64,000 nt of DNA from Chryseobacterium vaccae (lineage in GTDB: Bacteria > Bacteroidota > Bacteroidia > Flavobacteriales > Weeksellaceae): assembly GCF_009602705.1 (NCBI RefSeq), contig NZ_VSWH01000001.1:4265001-4329000 (forward strand), in the 5' to 3' direction. Below the pieces are notes generated by a model. It worked only from the letters and a program-made list of their open reading frames with translations, did not search any database and had not been told where the DNA came from. Shown here piece after piece: positions 49,960 through 59,060 of this stretch (position 1 is its first letter; each line of letters opens with the position of its first letter). A program made the translations under genes and the position numbers.

Positions 49960-50763
49960 ATGCACATGAAAAAGACATTTTCTGATGAAGATCTGACTAA
50001 GAATCTTAGCCTGTATTACCTGAACCGACATTTGAAAAAAAAGCCGATAGAAAAGTATCACCGTACTATAGATGAATCTCTTCTTCATGACCGCGAAAAA
50101 TATAGGAAGAAATCTGAGATTCTGCTTCTCAATTCTTTCATGCACCATTTTCCCGAAGTAAAATTTGAAAACCTTACCTGCGAGAGTCCTGACTTTATCG
50201 CCAAACTCAATGACAAAAAAATCGGAATAGAACTCACTGAAGTCATTAATCATCTGGAAATGAAAAAAGCAGAAAGCACTTTGAACAAAATGTTCCGTCA
50301 GGCAGAAATATTATTAGAACAGGAAGACACTACGAAATATCGTGGTGTTTATTTTTTAGAATTTCACCCTCATTTAAAGCTTGATAATCCCGAAGAACAG
50401 CAGGAAAATATCCTTAATATTTGTAAAAGCATCAAAAGAAATAAAGCGGTAGGCTGTGTAAAAAGTCTGAGAAAATCTTTTCACAGGAGAAATGTTTTTA
50501 TCACTCACGAATACAGTATGAACCTTTTTGATGAACTCTGTTCTGATAAAATTCTGGAACTCATTGAAAAGAAAAATGAAAAATTTCCCTATTATGATAC
50601 CTCGGTAGATGAATGCTGGCTGGTTATCGTCTCTGATATGAACTCTATTGCTTCACGATATACTTTTATTCAGGATAAAGAACATCTGCAGGAGGTAAAA
50701 AGCCCCTTTCATAAAATTTTTCATCTTGAAAATCTTTGCGGAAATATTACAAGCATAAAATAA
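49960..50763 (+). CDS. Uncharacterised protein with a possible PD-(D/E)xK-like core
   Basis: This protein has 267 residues from the ATG at 49960; a GTG at 49918 would give 281. I do not recognise a family. The middle segment CESPDFIAKLNDKKIGIELTEV (about 75-96) has the spacing of a PD-(D/E)xK nuclease core (PD, then E in IGIELTE), but the usual Lys is a Thr, so it may be an inactive or altered member. The rest is helical and charged with no membrane segment. It stands alone in a region with a divergent phosphorylase gene. The start is uncertain. A nuclease role is inference only. Confidence 0.6.
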   Translation: MHMKKTFSDEDLTKNLSLYYLNRHLKKKPIEKYHRTIDESLLHDREKYRKKSEILLLNSFMHHFPEVKFENLTCESPDFIAKLNDKKIGIELTEVINHLEMKKAESTLNKMFRQAEILLEQEDTTKYRGVYFLEFHPHLKLDNPEEQQENILNICKSIKRNKAVGCVKSLRKSFHRRNVFITHEYSMNLFDELCSDKILELIEKKNEKFPYYDTSVDECWLVIVSDMNSIASRYTFIQDKEHLQEVKSPFHKIFHLENLCGNITSIK

Positions 50764-50833
50764 TTTACTTTTCAGGTGTGTAATTTTTTGTTAATGCTTT
50801 AATTTAATTAAAATAATTCAAAATTTTATCGTT

Positions 50834-50867
50834 TTTGTTGTTTATAATTAAATTATGAGTATATTTG
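50834..50867 (+). promoter_or_regulatory. Promoter of the type B sorting-domain gene
   Basis: -33 TTTG (50834-50837) and -7 TATATTTG (50860-50867) with 22 nt between; it lies before the ATG at 50926, and within 60 nt of it. Confidence 0.7.
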
Positions 50868-50925
50868 GTATTACCTTGTATATCATATGCTTGGTGATTT
50901 ATTTTTAACAAAAAACTATGTATCT

Positions 50926-53025
50926 ATGAAGAAACTTTTACTTTTTATTTTTCTTTCACTTTCGCAATTTCTTTTCTCACAGGCAGACTGTACGTCTGCA
51001 CTGGCGGTTTGTGGAAATTCTAGTATTACCTACAGTCCTTCAGGGATTGGGAATGTCAATGAAAACTTAAGAGGCTGTCTGACAGAGGGGGAACACAACT
51101 CCATATGGTATAAAATTACCATTGCTACAGGCGGAACCCTTACTTTTAATCTGGTTCCGAATGATCAGGATGCAGATTATGACTGGGCAATTTATGGTCC
51201 GAATGTAAACTGTTCCAATCTGGGAACACCAATTCGCTGTAATGCAGCCACTGTTGTCGGAGTTGGAGCAGATACGGGATTAAATATGACGAGTACAATC
51301 ATTAGTGCCCCCGGAGGCTCACCAACTCCTTACTGTAAATATCTGGATGTTCTTCCGGGGCAAACCTATTATTTGTATCTGGATAACTGGGTGAGTGCTA
51401 CAAATCCAACAATGGCTCCGTTCTCTTTAACTTGGGGCGGAACTGCAACGTTGGCATCACCATTTACAGATCCTACTATCCAGCCGTTTCCGTTTACTCC
51501 TCCGGGAGTACCTGCTGCTAACCCTGCGGACCCAAGAGAGGTGGTGATTTGTTCTAATCCTGCTATATTTGATTTTACCACTTTATCTGCGGGAATCATC
51601 AATGGAAATCCAAACTTTTCTGTTAGTTATCATACAAGCCAGAATTCAGCTTTAACGGGAACCAATCCTATTACGGGTCCTACTTCCGTAACAGTAGGCC
51701 CTACTTATTATTACAGTATTAGTTATACGGACCCAACCAACCCTAATAGTCCGCTTAATAAATGTAAGCAGGTTGGATTATTTAAATTCCGGGATGGAAA
51801 AATCACGACAAGAAATGCTACATTAACCCAATGCAACAATAATAATGCAGGTACTGCAGTGTATGATCTTACAAGTGCCGATATCATTGGAGATCCTAAT
51901 GTTACCAAAAAATATTATCACAGCCTTTCTGATCTTAATGCGGGAGTTGGAGAAATTACCAATCCTATGACATTTACTTCTGCAGAAGGTACCATTTATG
52001 TGAAAGTCACTTCACCTTTCGGATGTACTTCTGTGGCTCAGATCTTCCTGAAATTCTATCCTGTACCTGCAGTACAGAATGCCGAAATAAGAACATGCTC
52101 CTTGGAAAACAATCCTTCTACAGGATCATTTAATCTTACAGGGCCTACGGTAACAACGCAAGCGGGGGCTATCAAAAAATATTATCCTTCATTAACAGAT
52201 GCAATAAATCAGACCAACGAGATTCTTACTCCAACGGCATATATAGCACCTACCGGAGTGGCTTATGTAAGAGTTTTCAATGCGCAAGGCTGCTATAATG
52301 TTGCTAAGATTACCCTGATTGTGATCGCCCCTGTCTATTCCAATGTTCTTCAGGACAAGATTATTTGTGTGGCTGATAAGACTACCTTGGATGCAGGTCC
52401 TGGATTCACTAACTATCAATGGAGTACAGGAGCTATTACCCAGACTATTAGTAATGTAGGAGTGGGTACATATTGGGTTAAACTTACTTCAGGAGGTTGT
52501 GTGGTGAAGCAGAATGTGAAAGTATATGCGTCTGAGCAGCCGGTAATCACCGGGGTTGATATTTCAAGCAATACCATTACCATATTTGCGATAGGAGGTA
52601 CGCCGCCATATCAATATTCAATGGACAATATCAATTGGCAGGATTCTAATATTTTCACTAATCTTTCAAGAGGTGATCATAAAGTCTACGTAAAAGATTC
52701 CTATAACTGCTCCCCAATGGAAGTTGGAGTGGTAGTCCCTAATCTGGTCAATGTAATTACTCCAAACGGAGATGGTATTAATGATGTGATTGATTATTCT
52801 GCATTGGCTAATAAAAAGAATCTGGTATTCAGTATTTTTGACCGATATGGAATTAAGATTCATGAAGGAAGCAAACAGAACGGTTACAAATGGGACGGAA
52901 GTGTGAATGGTATCGGAAAAGTACCGACAGGTAACTACTGGTACTCTGTAACCTGGAATGAAAACGACAAAATGAGTACGCCAATCAAGTATTCAGGATG
53001 GATCGTTGTGAAAAACAGGGAATAA
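50926..53025 (+). CDS. T9SS cargo protein with type B sorting domain
   Basis: This 699-residue exported protein has a signal peptide (residues 1-19, LLLFIFLSLSQFLFSQ), then an N-terminal beta-sandwich region with LTFNLVPNDQDADYDWAIYGPN (about 65-90), which is like a jelly-roll domain in gliding proteins, several SprB-type or Ig-like repeats, and a C-terminal type B (gliding-motility-associated) sorting domain (about 610-699, VPNLVNVITPNGDGINDVIDYSAL...VFSIFDRYGIKIHEG...KWDGSVNGIGKVPTGNYWYSV). It is secreted across the outer membrane by the type IX machinery and probably stays at the surface. Ligand and activity are unknown. The ATG at 50926 is chosen since it starts the signal peptide. A terminator follows at 53039. 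Confidence 0.92.
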   Translation: MKKLLLFIFLSLSQFLFSQADCTSALAVCGNSSITYSPSGIGNVNENLRGCLTEGEHNSIWYKITIATGGTLTFNLVPNDQDADYDWAIYGPNVNCSNLGTPIRCNAATVVGVGADTGLNMTSTIISAPGGSPTPYCKYLDVLPGQTYYLYLDNWVSATNPTMAPFSLTWGGTATLASPFTDPTIQPFPFTPPGVPAANPADPREVVICSNPAIFDFTTLSAGIINGNPNFSVSYHTSQNSALTGTNPITGPTSVTVGPTYYYSISYTDPTNPNSPLNKCKQVGLFKFRDGKITTRNATLTQCNNNNAGTAVYDLTSADIIGDPNVTKKYYHSLSDLNAGVGEITNPMTFTSAEGTIYVKVTSPFGCTSVAQIFLKFYPVPAVQNAEIRTCSLENNPSTGSFNLTGPTVTTQAGAIKKYYPSLTDAINQTNEILTPTAYIAPTGVAYVRVFNAQGCYNVAKITLIVIAPVYSNVLQDKIICVADKTTLDAGPGFTNYQWSTGAITQTISNVGVGTYWVKLTSGGCVVKQNVKVYASEQPVITGVDISSNTITIFAIGGTPPYQYSMDNINWQDSNIFTNLSRGDHKVYVKDSYNCSPMEVGVVVPNLVNVITPNGDGINDVIDYSALANKKNLVFSIFDRYGIKIHEGSKQNGYKWDGSVNGIGKVPTGNYWYSVTWNENDKMSTPIKYSGWIVVKNRE

Positions 53026-53038
53026 ATACGATTAAAAA

Positions 53039-53080
53039 ATTTAAAGAGTCTCCATAATATCAGTAATATTGGGGACTCTT
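53039..53080 (+). terminator. Terminator after the type B sorting-domain gene
   Basis: AAAGAGTC and GACTCTTT are perfect arms with an inner imperfect stem, followed by TTATT. Confidence 0.65.
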
Positions 53081-53193
53081 TTATTATGGCGATTTTAAGC
53101 CAGCTAAAAAACTAAAACTATTGAAAACAATGAGTATGGATACTGTAGACAAGAGCTGCAGGGCAGATCCGTACAATATCACAAATTAAATCA

Positions 53194-54522
53194 ATGAAGA
53201 ACAGAATTTTTACAACTTTGCTGGGCTTAATCATAGGAATCCCTGCATTTTCTCAAACATGGACTTTACAGAATGCCGGATCCGGCGGTGCAGGACAGAC
53301 ATCGATGCATGTGTATGATGCAAACAGCGTTTGGGCATGTGCCAACTCTGGAACCGGGGGTGTTTTTACCAGAACTTCAAATGGAGGAACCAGCTGGACT
53401 CCGGGAATCTTTAATATAGGTAACAATACCAGATTATACAACATTCTAAATATTTCGGGAGTTAATGAAACAACTGCCTGGGTCATGAGTCCCAATGGAT
53501 CTACAAGCCCTACCAGTACTTCTACTCTTGGTGAAGTATGGAAAACAACCAATGGAGGATCAAGCTGGACAAAGCAGTTTACGCTGCCATCAAGTGGAAT
53601 TGCTGTTCATTTTTTTGATGCTAATAACGGTTTAGCTATCGGATCTCGGGCATCGGTTTATGATATATTTACCACTCAAAATGGTGGTGACAGCTGGTCA
53701 CAGATACCGGCAGCTAACGTTTCCAATCCAATGACAGAAACATTTGGTTACCAGAAATATTATGTAATAGATAATGTCATTTTTATATGCTTTTATAATG
53801 TAGTGGGAGGTGTTTGGGATTATAAAGTGTATAAATCAACTGATAAAGGGCTGCATTGGTCAGCGCTTCCAACTTCATTTGAAGGAGGGCAGTCTCATGG
53901 GTTTTTAATGGCCTGGAGTGATGTAAATAAAGGTATTGTTTTTTCACAAACCTATTCATCAGGTACTCCAACTGATTTAAAAATATATGGAACTGATGAT
54001 GGTGGTGCCTCATGGTCAGTAGTCCCATCTTCAGGGATTCCTGTAACAACTAGAATTGATGATATTGCTTATGTTCCAGGTAAAAATATCCTGGTCGCCG
54101 GAAGTGGAGATAATATAACAAAAGGATCTTGGAAAAGTATGAATAATGGAACCTCTTGGGAAGCTATAGATCCAGGAGTTTATCATTGGAATGTAAGGTG
54201 TGCCGGAAATAACTGTTATTCGGCAGGATGGACTTCAGCTGCTCAATTTGCGGCCATGTACAAGATAAGTTTCAGAGAACTGAGTACCCAGGAAACAAAA
54301 TTGAACTGGGGTGGTATTTATCCTAATCCTACAAAAGGGGAACTCTATATAAAGACAGATAAAAAGATTAAGTCCTCAACCGTTCTGGATGCATCAGGCA
54401 GAATAGTATTAATGGCAGATTCATCTAAACTGGATCTTTCTTCATTTCCTAAAGGAGTATATGTTGTCAATATAGAATTCGGGGATGGCACATTTTCATC
54501 TGAAAAAATAATCAAAGAATAG
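53194..54522 (+). CDS. T9SS cargo protein with BNR/Ycf48-like repeats and type A sorting domain
   Basis: This 442-residue exported protein has a signal peptide (residues 1-20, ending AFSQ), then a beta-propeller of BNR/Ycf48-type repeats. Asp-box-like words recur: TRTSNGGTSWTPG, WKTTNGGSSWTKQF, FTTQNGGDSWSQI, YKSTDKGLHWSAL, YGTDDGGASWSVV and KSMNNGTSWEAI (S/TxDxGxxW). The last 80 residues (about 365-442, YPNPTKGELYIKTDKKI...GVYVVNIEF) form a type A sorting domain, so it is moved to the surface by T9SS. Ligand is not known; such propellers often bind or split glycans or proteins. It follows the type B protein but probably has its own transcript. Confidence 0.9.
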   Translation: MKNRIFTTLLGLIIGIPAFSQTWTLQNAGSGGAGQTSMHVYDANSVWACANSGTGGVFTRTSNGGTSWTPGIFNIGNNTRLYNILNISGVNETTAWVMSPNGSTSPTSTSTLGEVWKTTNGGSSWTKQFTLPSSGIAVHFFDANNGLAIGSRASVYDIFTTQNGGDSWSQIPAANVSNPMTETFGYQKYYVIDNVIFICFYNVVGGVWDYKVYKSTDKGLHWSALPTSFEGGQSHGFLMAWSDVNKGIVFSQTYSSGTPTDLKIYGTDDGGASWSVVPSSGIPVTTRIDDIAYVPGKNILVAGSGDNITKGSWKSMNNGTSWEAIDPGVYHWNVRCAGNNCYSAGWTSAAQFAAMYKISFRELSTQETKLNWGGIYPNPTKGELYIKTDKKIKSSTVLDASGRIVLMADSSKLDLSSFPKGVYVVNIEFGDGTFSSEKIIKE

Positions 54523-54555
54523 TATATCAAGCTTTTTAAAAATAAAATTGATAGA

Positions 54556-54586
54556 TAAAACCATTTCGTAAGAGATGGTTTTTTTG
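54556..54586 (+). terminator. Terminator after the BNR-repeat gene
   Basis: AAAACCATTTC and GAGATGGTTTTTTT pair with a short loop (one mismatch in the inner part). Confidence 0.75.
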
Positions 54587-54619
54587 GGTGAAAAATGGTA
54601 CATTTAGTTTTCAAGAATC

Positions 54620-55165
54620 ATGAATATGAAGAATCTATTTGTAAAACGTTTTGAATATTATAAATCACTGGGTGATAAAACTTTCGGACAGCTTTCTGAA
54701 GAACAGATCTTTTGGCAGCCTAACGGAGAAAGCAATTCTATTGCCGTTATTGTGAAGCATATTGCAGGAAATATGCTGTCAAGATGGACGAATTTTTTAA
54801 CAGAAGACGGTGAAAAACCCTGGAGGAACCGTGATGATGAATTCATCAATACATTTAAAACCCAACAGGAAGTTCTGGAATACTGGGAAAAAGGCTGGCA
54901 GTGTCTTTTTGAGGCTATGGATCAGATTAATGATGATAATTTACACTCCGAAATCTATATAAGAGGAGAGGCGCATTCTGTTCTTGATGCCCTTGTGCGT
55001 CAGGTAGCTCATTATCCTTATCATATAGGGCAGATGGTTTATATTGCGAAAATGATGAAAAATGACAACTGGGAAACACTTTCCATTGCAAGAAACAAAT
55101 CTCACGAGTTTAATAATGAAATGAAAGAGAAGTTTTCAAAAAGTTCAGGTCATGGAAATGTATAA
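54620..55165 (+). CDS. DinB-like DUF1572 protein
   Basis: This 181-residue protein belongs to the DinB/DUF1572 group, a four-helix bundle with metal-binding histidines. Conserved words are SIAVIVKHIAGNMLSRWTNFLTEDGEKPWRNRDDEF (about 41-76) and the His pair in VAHYPYHIGQMVYIAK (about 130-146). The family includes bacillithiol- or mycothiol-dependent enzymes, but this branch has no assigned reaction. The start MNMKNLF is chosen; the second Met (54626) would also do. The stop overlaps the next gene by 14 nt (55152-55165), so it is translationally coupled with the frameshifted gene there. Confidence 0.87.
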   Translation: MNMKNLFVKRFEYYKSLGDKTFGQLSEEQIFWQPNGESNSIAVIVKHIAGNMLSRWTNFLTEDGEKPWRNRDDEFINTFKTQQEVLEYWEKGWQCLFEAMDQINDDNLHSEIYIRGEAHSVLDALVRQVAHYPYHIGQMVYIAKMMKNDNWETLSIARNKSHEFNNEMKEKFSKSSGHGNV

Positions 55166-55801
55166 TTTTACAATTAATGGAGAAAATGGGACTGTTTCCA
55201 GAAAATGTATTGAATTAAATATCCGCGACTTCCATACAGCGGCCAGATTGGTGGCTGAACTTTCCTATAAAAGAAATTCCGATAAAAATAATATCCTTTG
55301 TGTTTTTGATGATCAGGGCGGAACCTGCAGTACAAAACACGCGGTATTGAGAAAACTGGCGCTGGAAAATAATGAAAATCATATAAAACTAATGCTGGGT
55401 ATCTTTAAAATGGATTCAAATTATGCTCGGCTATAAAAAATACACTCTGTAAATACGGACTTACTGATATTCCCGAAGCGCATAATTATTTAAGGATTGG
55501 AGATCAATATTACGATTTCACAAAGTCCAGATCAAAATATAACGACTTTAAAAACAATGTTTTATCGGAAACAGAAATAGAATATGACCAGATTGTTTCC
55601 GAGAAAATATCAATTCATAAAAAATTTCTTCAAAAATGGTTGAATGATGAAAAAATCAATTGTAATTTAGACGAAATATGGAAAATCCGGGAAGAATGTA
55701 TTAAAAATTTGCAAAAATCTGAATATGACGAACCTGATCCTAATTTTTCTTCTGTCTGCTTCCTCAACAGCCCTGACGTAAGAGAAGAATATAAACAATA
55801 G
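55152..55801 (+). pseudogene. Frameshifted gene of unknown function
   Basis: The first 94 codons (MEMYNFTINGENGTVSRKCIELNIRDF..., to 55436) end at a TAA, while the other frame goes on without break from about 55429 as AIKNTLCKYGLTDIPEAHNYLRIGDQYYDFTKS... to a TAG at 55799-55801. Both parts look like coding DNA of one protein of about 216 residues. The total length (650) is one base short of a multiple of three, so a single-base deletion near 55427-55430 (between NYA and AIKN) explains it. It could be a true pseudogene, a programmed frameshift, or a sequencing error. I do not know a function. Confidence 0.75.
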
Positions 55802-55834
55802 ACCGAATCAATTTAGAATTCTTATTAAAATTAC

Positions 55835-55861
55835 TATCTTTGCACCCATAAAATTCAGGAG
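55835..55861 (+). promoter_or_regulatory. Promoter -7 element and Shine-Dalgarno site of mtaB
   Basis: TATCTTTG at 55835-55842 and an unusually clear AGGAG at 55857-55861, six nt before the ATG at 55868. Confidence 0.7.
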
Positions 55862-55867
55862 TAATAA

Positions 55868-57214
55868 ATGTCTACTTTTCACAGAACTGCCGCATTTCAT
55901 ACACTGGGCTGCAAATTAAACTTTGCGGAAACATCTACTATTGCCCGTCAATTAACAGATGCAGGTTATGATAAGGTAAGCTTTGATGAAAGAGCAGATA
56001 TCTATGTCATCAATACCTGTTCAGTAACTGAAAATGCAGACCGCGAATGTAAGCTTCATGTGAAAAGAGCCATGAAGGCCAATCCGGAAGGGCTTGTAGT
56101 CATTGTAGGATGTTACGCACAATTAAAACCTGAAGAAATTTCGCAGATTGAAGGAGTAGATCTTGTTTTAGGAGCTAAAGAGAAATTCAATATCTTAAGC
56201 TATCTTGATGACCTTGAAAAAACCGATCACGATGGCATTGTTCATTCATGCGAAATTGAAGAAACCGATTTCTTCATCGGAAGTTATTCTATCGGTGACA
56301 GAACCAGAGCTTTTCTAAAAGTTCAGGATGGCTGTGACTACAAGTGTACCTATTGTACCATTCCATTGGCTAGAGGGATTTCCCGTTCAGATACTATCGA
56401 GAATGTTCTTAAAAATGCAAAAGAAATTGCAGGAAGGAATATCAAAGAAATTGTTCTTACCGGAGTAAACATTGGTGATTACGGTAAAGGTGAATTCGGA
56501 AATAAGAAACATGAGCATACTTTCCTGGATCTGATCTCGGAACTGGATAAAGTAGAAGGCATTGAAAGAATCCGTATATCTTCCATTGAACCGAATCTGT
56601 TAAAAAACGAAAGCATCGAACTGGTTTCTAAAAGCAGAAGCTTTGTTCCGCATTTCCATATTCCCCTGCAATCCGGAAGCGACGATCTTTTGAAAAAAAT
56701 GAAACGCCGTTACCTGACTAAATTGTACAGAGACAGAATCAGCAAGATCCGTGAGGTAATGCCTGATGCAGCTGTTGGTGTAGATGTTATTGTAGGCTTT
56801 CCCGGAGAGACAGAAGAAAAATTCATGGAGACTTATAACTTCCTGAATGAACTTCCTATTACCTATCTTCACGTATTTACTTATTCTGAAAGAGAAAATA
56901 CAGAAGCGGCAGGTATGGACGGCGTTGTACCTGTAGCCGAAAGAAAAAAACGAAATAAAATGCTGAGAATACTTTCTGAAAAGAAGAAAATGGCATTTTA
57001 CCAGACCCAGCTTGGAAAAACGCTTCCTGTACTTTGGGAGCACGAAAATAAAGACGGAAAAATGTTTGGCTTCACAGAAAACTATGTGAGAGTCCAGAAA
57101 GACTTTGACCAGGCATCCGTAAATCAAATCGAATTTTTGAATTTAGAAAAAATCCTGTCAGATGGCACGGTTTCTGTGCAATCTTCCTACGAAAGTTTTT
57201 TAGCAAAAGCGTAG
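55868..57214 (+). CDS. mtaB: tRNA t6A37 methylthiotransferase MtaB
   Basis: This 448-residue radical-SAM enzyme adds a methylthio group to N6-threonylcarbamoyladenosine at position 37 of tRNA. The N-terminal domain has three Cys for the auxiliary cluster (LGCKLN near 14-19, NTCSVT near 50-55, VGCYAQ near 79-84). The radical-SAM motif is CDYKCTYC (CxxxCxxC, about 155-162). A TRAM domain lies at the end. The start MSTFHRTAAFHTLGCKLNFAETS is typical for MtaB rather than MiaB. It is single, with a clear promoter and ribosome site. Confidence 0.95.
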   Translation: MSTFHRTAAFHTLGCKLNFAETSTIARQLTDAGYDKVSFDERADIYVINTCSVTENADRECKLHVKRAMKANPEGLVVIVGCYAQLKPEEISQIEGVDLVLGAKEKFNILSYLDDLEKTDHDGIVHSCEIEETDFFIGSYSIGDRTRAFLKVQDGCDYKCTYCTIPLARGISRSDTIENVLKNAKEIAGRNIKEIVLTGVNIGDYGKGEFGNKKHEHTFLDLISELDKVEGIERIRISSIEPNLLKNESIELVSKSRSFVPHFHIPLQSGSDDLLKKMKRRYLTKLYRDRISKIREVMPDAAVGVDVIVGFPGETEEKFMETYNFLNELPITYLHVFTYSERENTEAAGMDGVVPVAERKKRNKMLRILSEKKKMAFYQTQLGKTLPVLWEHENKDGKMFGFTENYVRVQKDFDQASVNQIEFLNLEKILSDGTVSVQSSYESFLAKA

Positions 57215-57267
57215 TCTCTTTGCAAAATTTCCACTAAATTTATTTTTAACTTTAAAATACTACATTC

Positions 57268-58785
57268 ATGAGAGATAAGTTTTTATCTTGGGGAATTGTA
57301 TTAGTAACCGCTACGTGGATTGTAGCGTTACTGATCAGAGCGCATTACTGGATACCGATCCTGCTGTCCGCCATCTATGCATTGGGTGTTTACAATGCTT
57401 ACCAGTCAAAACATGCTATTTTGAGGAACTTCCCGGTATTGGGTTACTTCAGATACTTTTTTGAAAGTATTTCACCCGAAATGCAGCAGTATTTCATCGA
57501 AAGGGAGACAGACGGGAAGCCATTTCCCCGAAACCAGCGCTCTGCAGTATACAGACGTGCCAAAAATCTGAGCGATACCGTTGCTTTTGGGACGCAGTTA
57601 GAAGTGAACCATAGAAAATATGAAGGGATCAAGCATTCTATTTATGCCAAATCACCATCCGAAGAACTTCCAAGAGTTTGGGTAGGAGGAGAACAGTGTA
57701 CGCAGCCTTACCATGCATCTTTATTCAATATTTCTGCCATGAGTTTTGGAGCATTAAGTGACAGAGCGCAGATTTCTTTAAACAGAGGTGCTAAAAAAGG
57801 AAATTTCTATCACAATACAGGAGAAGGAGGAATTTCTCCGTATCATCTTGAAGGGGGAGATTTATGCTGGCAGATTGGTACCGGATATTTCGGATGCCGT
57901 GATGAAGAAGGAAAATTCAATGCAGAACTATTTACAAAATATTCTACACTTCCCAATGTGAAGATGATTGAAATTAAATTGTCTCAGGGAGCAAAACCAG
58001 GTCATGGAGGAGTACTTCCAGGGGTGAAAAATACACCGGAAATTGCAAAAATCCGTCACGTCACACCAGGAATGACTGTTATTTCACCGCCTTCTCATTC
58101 TGCTTTTTCAGACGCGGCAGGACTGCTGAGGTTTGTGCAGCATCTCAGAGAGCTTTCAGGAGGTAAGCCGGTAGGTTTTAAATTATGTATTGGAGATACC
58201 AGAGAATTTGAAGACATCTGTGTTCAGATGAATGTTCTGAAGATCTACCCTGATTTTATTACCATTGATGGAGCTGAAGGAGGTACAGGAGCAGCACCGC
58301 CTGAGTTCTCAGACGGAGTAGGAATGCCTCTGGAACCCGCATTGATTTTCGTTAACAGAACCCTTAATAATTACAATGTAAGAAATAAAGTAAGGGTAAT
58401 TGCCAGTGGAAAAGTACTGACGAGTCTTGATATTTTAAGAGCTGTGGCTATGGGAGCGGATATGTGTAATAACGCAAGAGGTTTCATGTTCTCTTTAGGA
58501 TGTATCCAGGCTTTAAGATGTAATTCCAATAACTGCCCGACAGGTGTTGCCACGCAAGATAAAATGCTGATTAAAGGGCTTGATGTAACGGATAAAAGTG
58601 AAAGAGTATACCACTTCCATAAAAATACGCTTCACACGTGTAATGAACTGATTGCTGCGGCAGGAAGAAGTTCTTATGAAGAAGTGGATGCAACCATGTT
58701 TATGAGAGGAGACGAGTTTGATCATCTGGCAGATCTTTACTTCCCTGATATTTTGGGAAATGTAAAACAGAAAGCAAGATCTTAA
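57268..58785 (+). CDS. FMN-binding glutamate synthase-domain protein
   Basis: This 505-residue protein has two N-terminal membrane segments (about 7-45: LVTATWIVALLI... and WIPILLSAIYALGVY), then a glutamate-synthase central domain (about 90-490). Markers are FNISAMSFGALSDRAQISLNRGAKKGNFYHNTGEGGISPYH (about 152-192), KLSQGAKPGHGGVLPG (about 237-252), and GAEGGTGAAPPEFSDGVGMPL (FMN/Fe-S region, about 338-358), with the Cys set CNNARGFMFSLGCIQALRCNSNNCPTGVATQ (about 400-430). It is like the GltB core but lacks the amidotransferase domain. Its reaction is unknown. It is found in many bacteria as a single membrane-bound enzyme. Confidence 0.92.
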   Translation: MRDKFLSWGIVLVTATWIVALLIRAHYWIPILLSAIYALGVYNAYQSKHAILRNFPVLGYFRYFFESISPEMQQYFIERETDGKPFPRNQRSAVYRRAKNLSDTVAFGTQLEVNHRKYEGIKHSIYAKSPSEELPRVWVGGEQCTQPYHASLFNISAMSFGALSDRAQISLNRGAKKGNFYHNTGEGGISPYHLEGGDLCWQIGTGYFGCRDEEGKFNAELFTKYSTLPNVKMIEIKLSQGAKPGHGGVLPGVKNTPEIAKIRHVTPGMTVISPPSHSAFSDAAGLLRFVQHLRELSGGKPVGFKLCIGDTREFEDICVQMNVLKIYPDFITIDGAEGGTGAAPPEFSDGVGMPLEPALIFVNRTLNNYNVRNKVRVIASGKVLTSLDILRAVAMGADMCNNARGFMFSLGCIQALRCNSNNCPTGVATQDKMLIKGLDVTDKSERVYHFHKNTLHTCNELIAAAGRSSYEEVDATMFMRGDEFDHLADLYFPDILGNVKQKARS

Positions 58786-58789
58786 ATAA
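58782..58789 (+). repeat. Left target-site duplication TTAAATAA
   Basis: The same 8 bases occur at 59002-59009, on the other side of the inverted-repeat element. The left copy contains the TAA stop of the glutamate-synthase-domain gene. Confidence 0.5.
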
Positions 58790-59001
58790 CCTGAGTTCGG
58801 GTTAAGGAGTTTAAATGTAAAAGATTGGAAGATGGAAGAAGGAGGCTTGAAGTTACTTTTAGTTATACGTATTGAAAGCCACCAGAAAATCAAATTAAAT
58901 AAAAACAGATCAATATTTGTTCTTAATGACTTTATAACTTCCCTCTTTCATCATCCAGCTTCAAACCTGCATCCATCAGATATTCTTATCCCGAACTGAG
59001 G
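58790..59001. mobile_element. Candidate MITE-like element, 212 bp
   Basis: The ends are inverted repeats: CCTGAGTTCGGGTTAAG on the left and, on the other strand at the right, CCTCAGTTCGGGATAAG (15 of 17 match). An 8-bp direct repeat (TTAAATAA) flanks it. It codes for no protein. Inside, GATGGAAGAAGG and its rough inverse (CCCTCTTTCATCATCC) suggest further folding into one long hairpin. This fits a non-autonomous element moved by a transposase encoded elsewhere. Confidence 0.6.
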
Positions 59002-59009
59002 TTAAATAA

Positions 59010-59046
59010 CAAAAAACCGTAATCGAAAGATTACGGTTTTATTTTT
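59010..59046. terminator. Bidirectional terminator
   Basis: AAAAAACCGTAATC and GATTACGGTTTT form a strong hairpin with GAAA loop, with T-tracts on both strands. It serves the glutamate-synthase-domain gene and the convergent lipoprotein gene. Confidence 0.85.
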
Positions 59047-59060
59047 TGTACTATGCTTTA

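Noticed and set aside
56600..57127. A 175-codon minus-strand frame inside mtaB
   Set aside because: Antisense shadow; mtaB is supported by its radical-SAM and cluster motifs.
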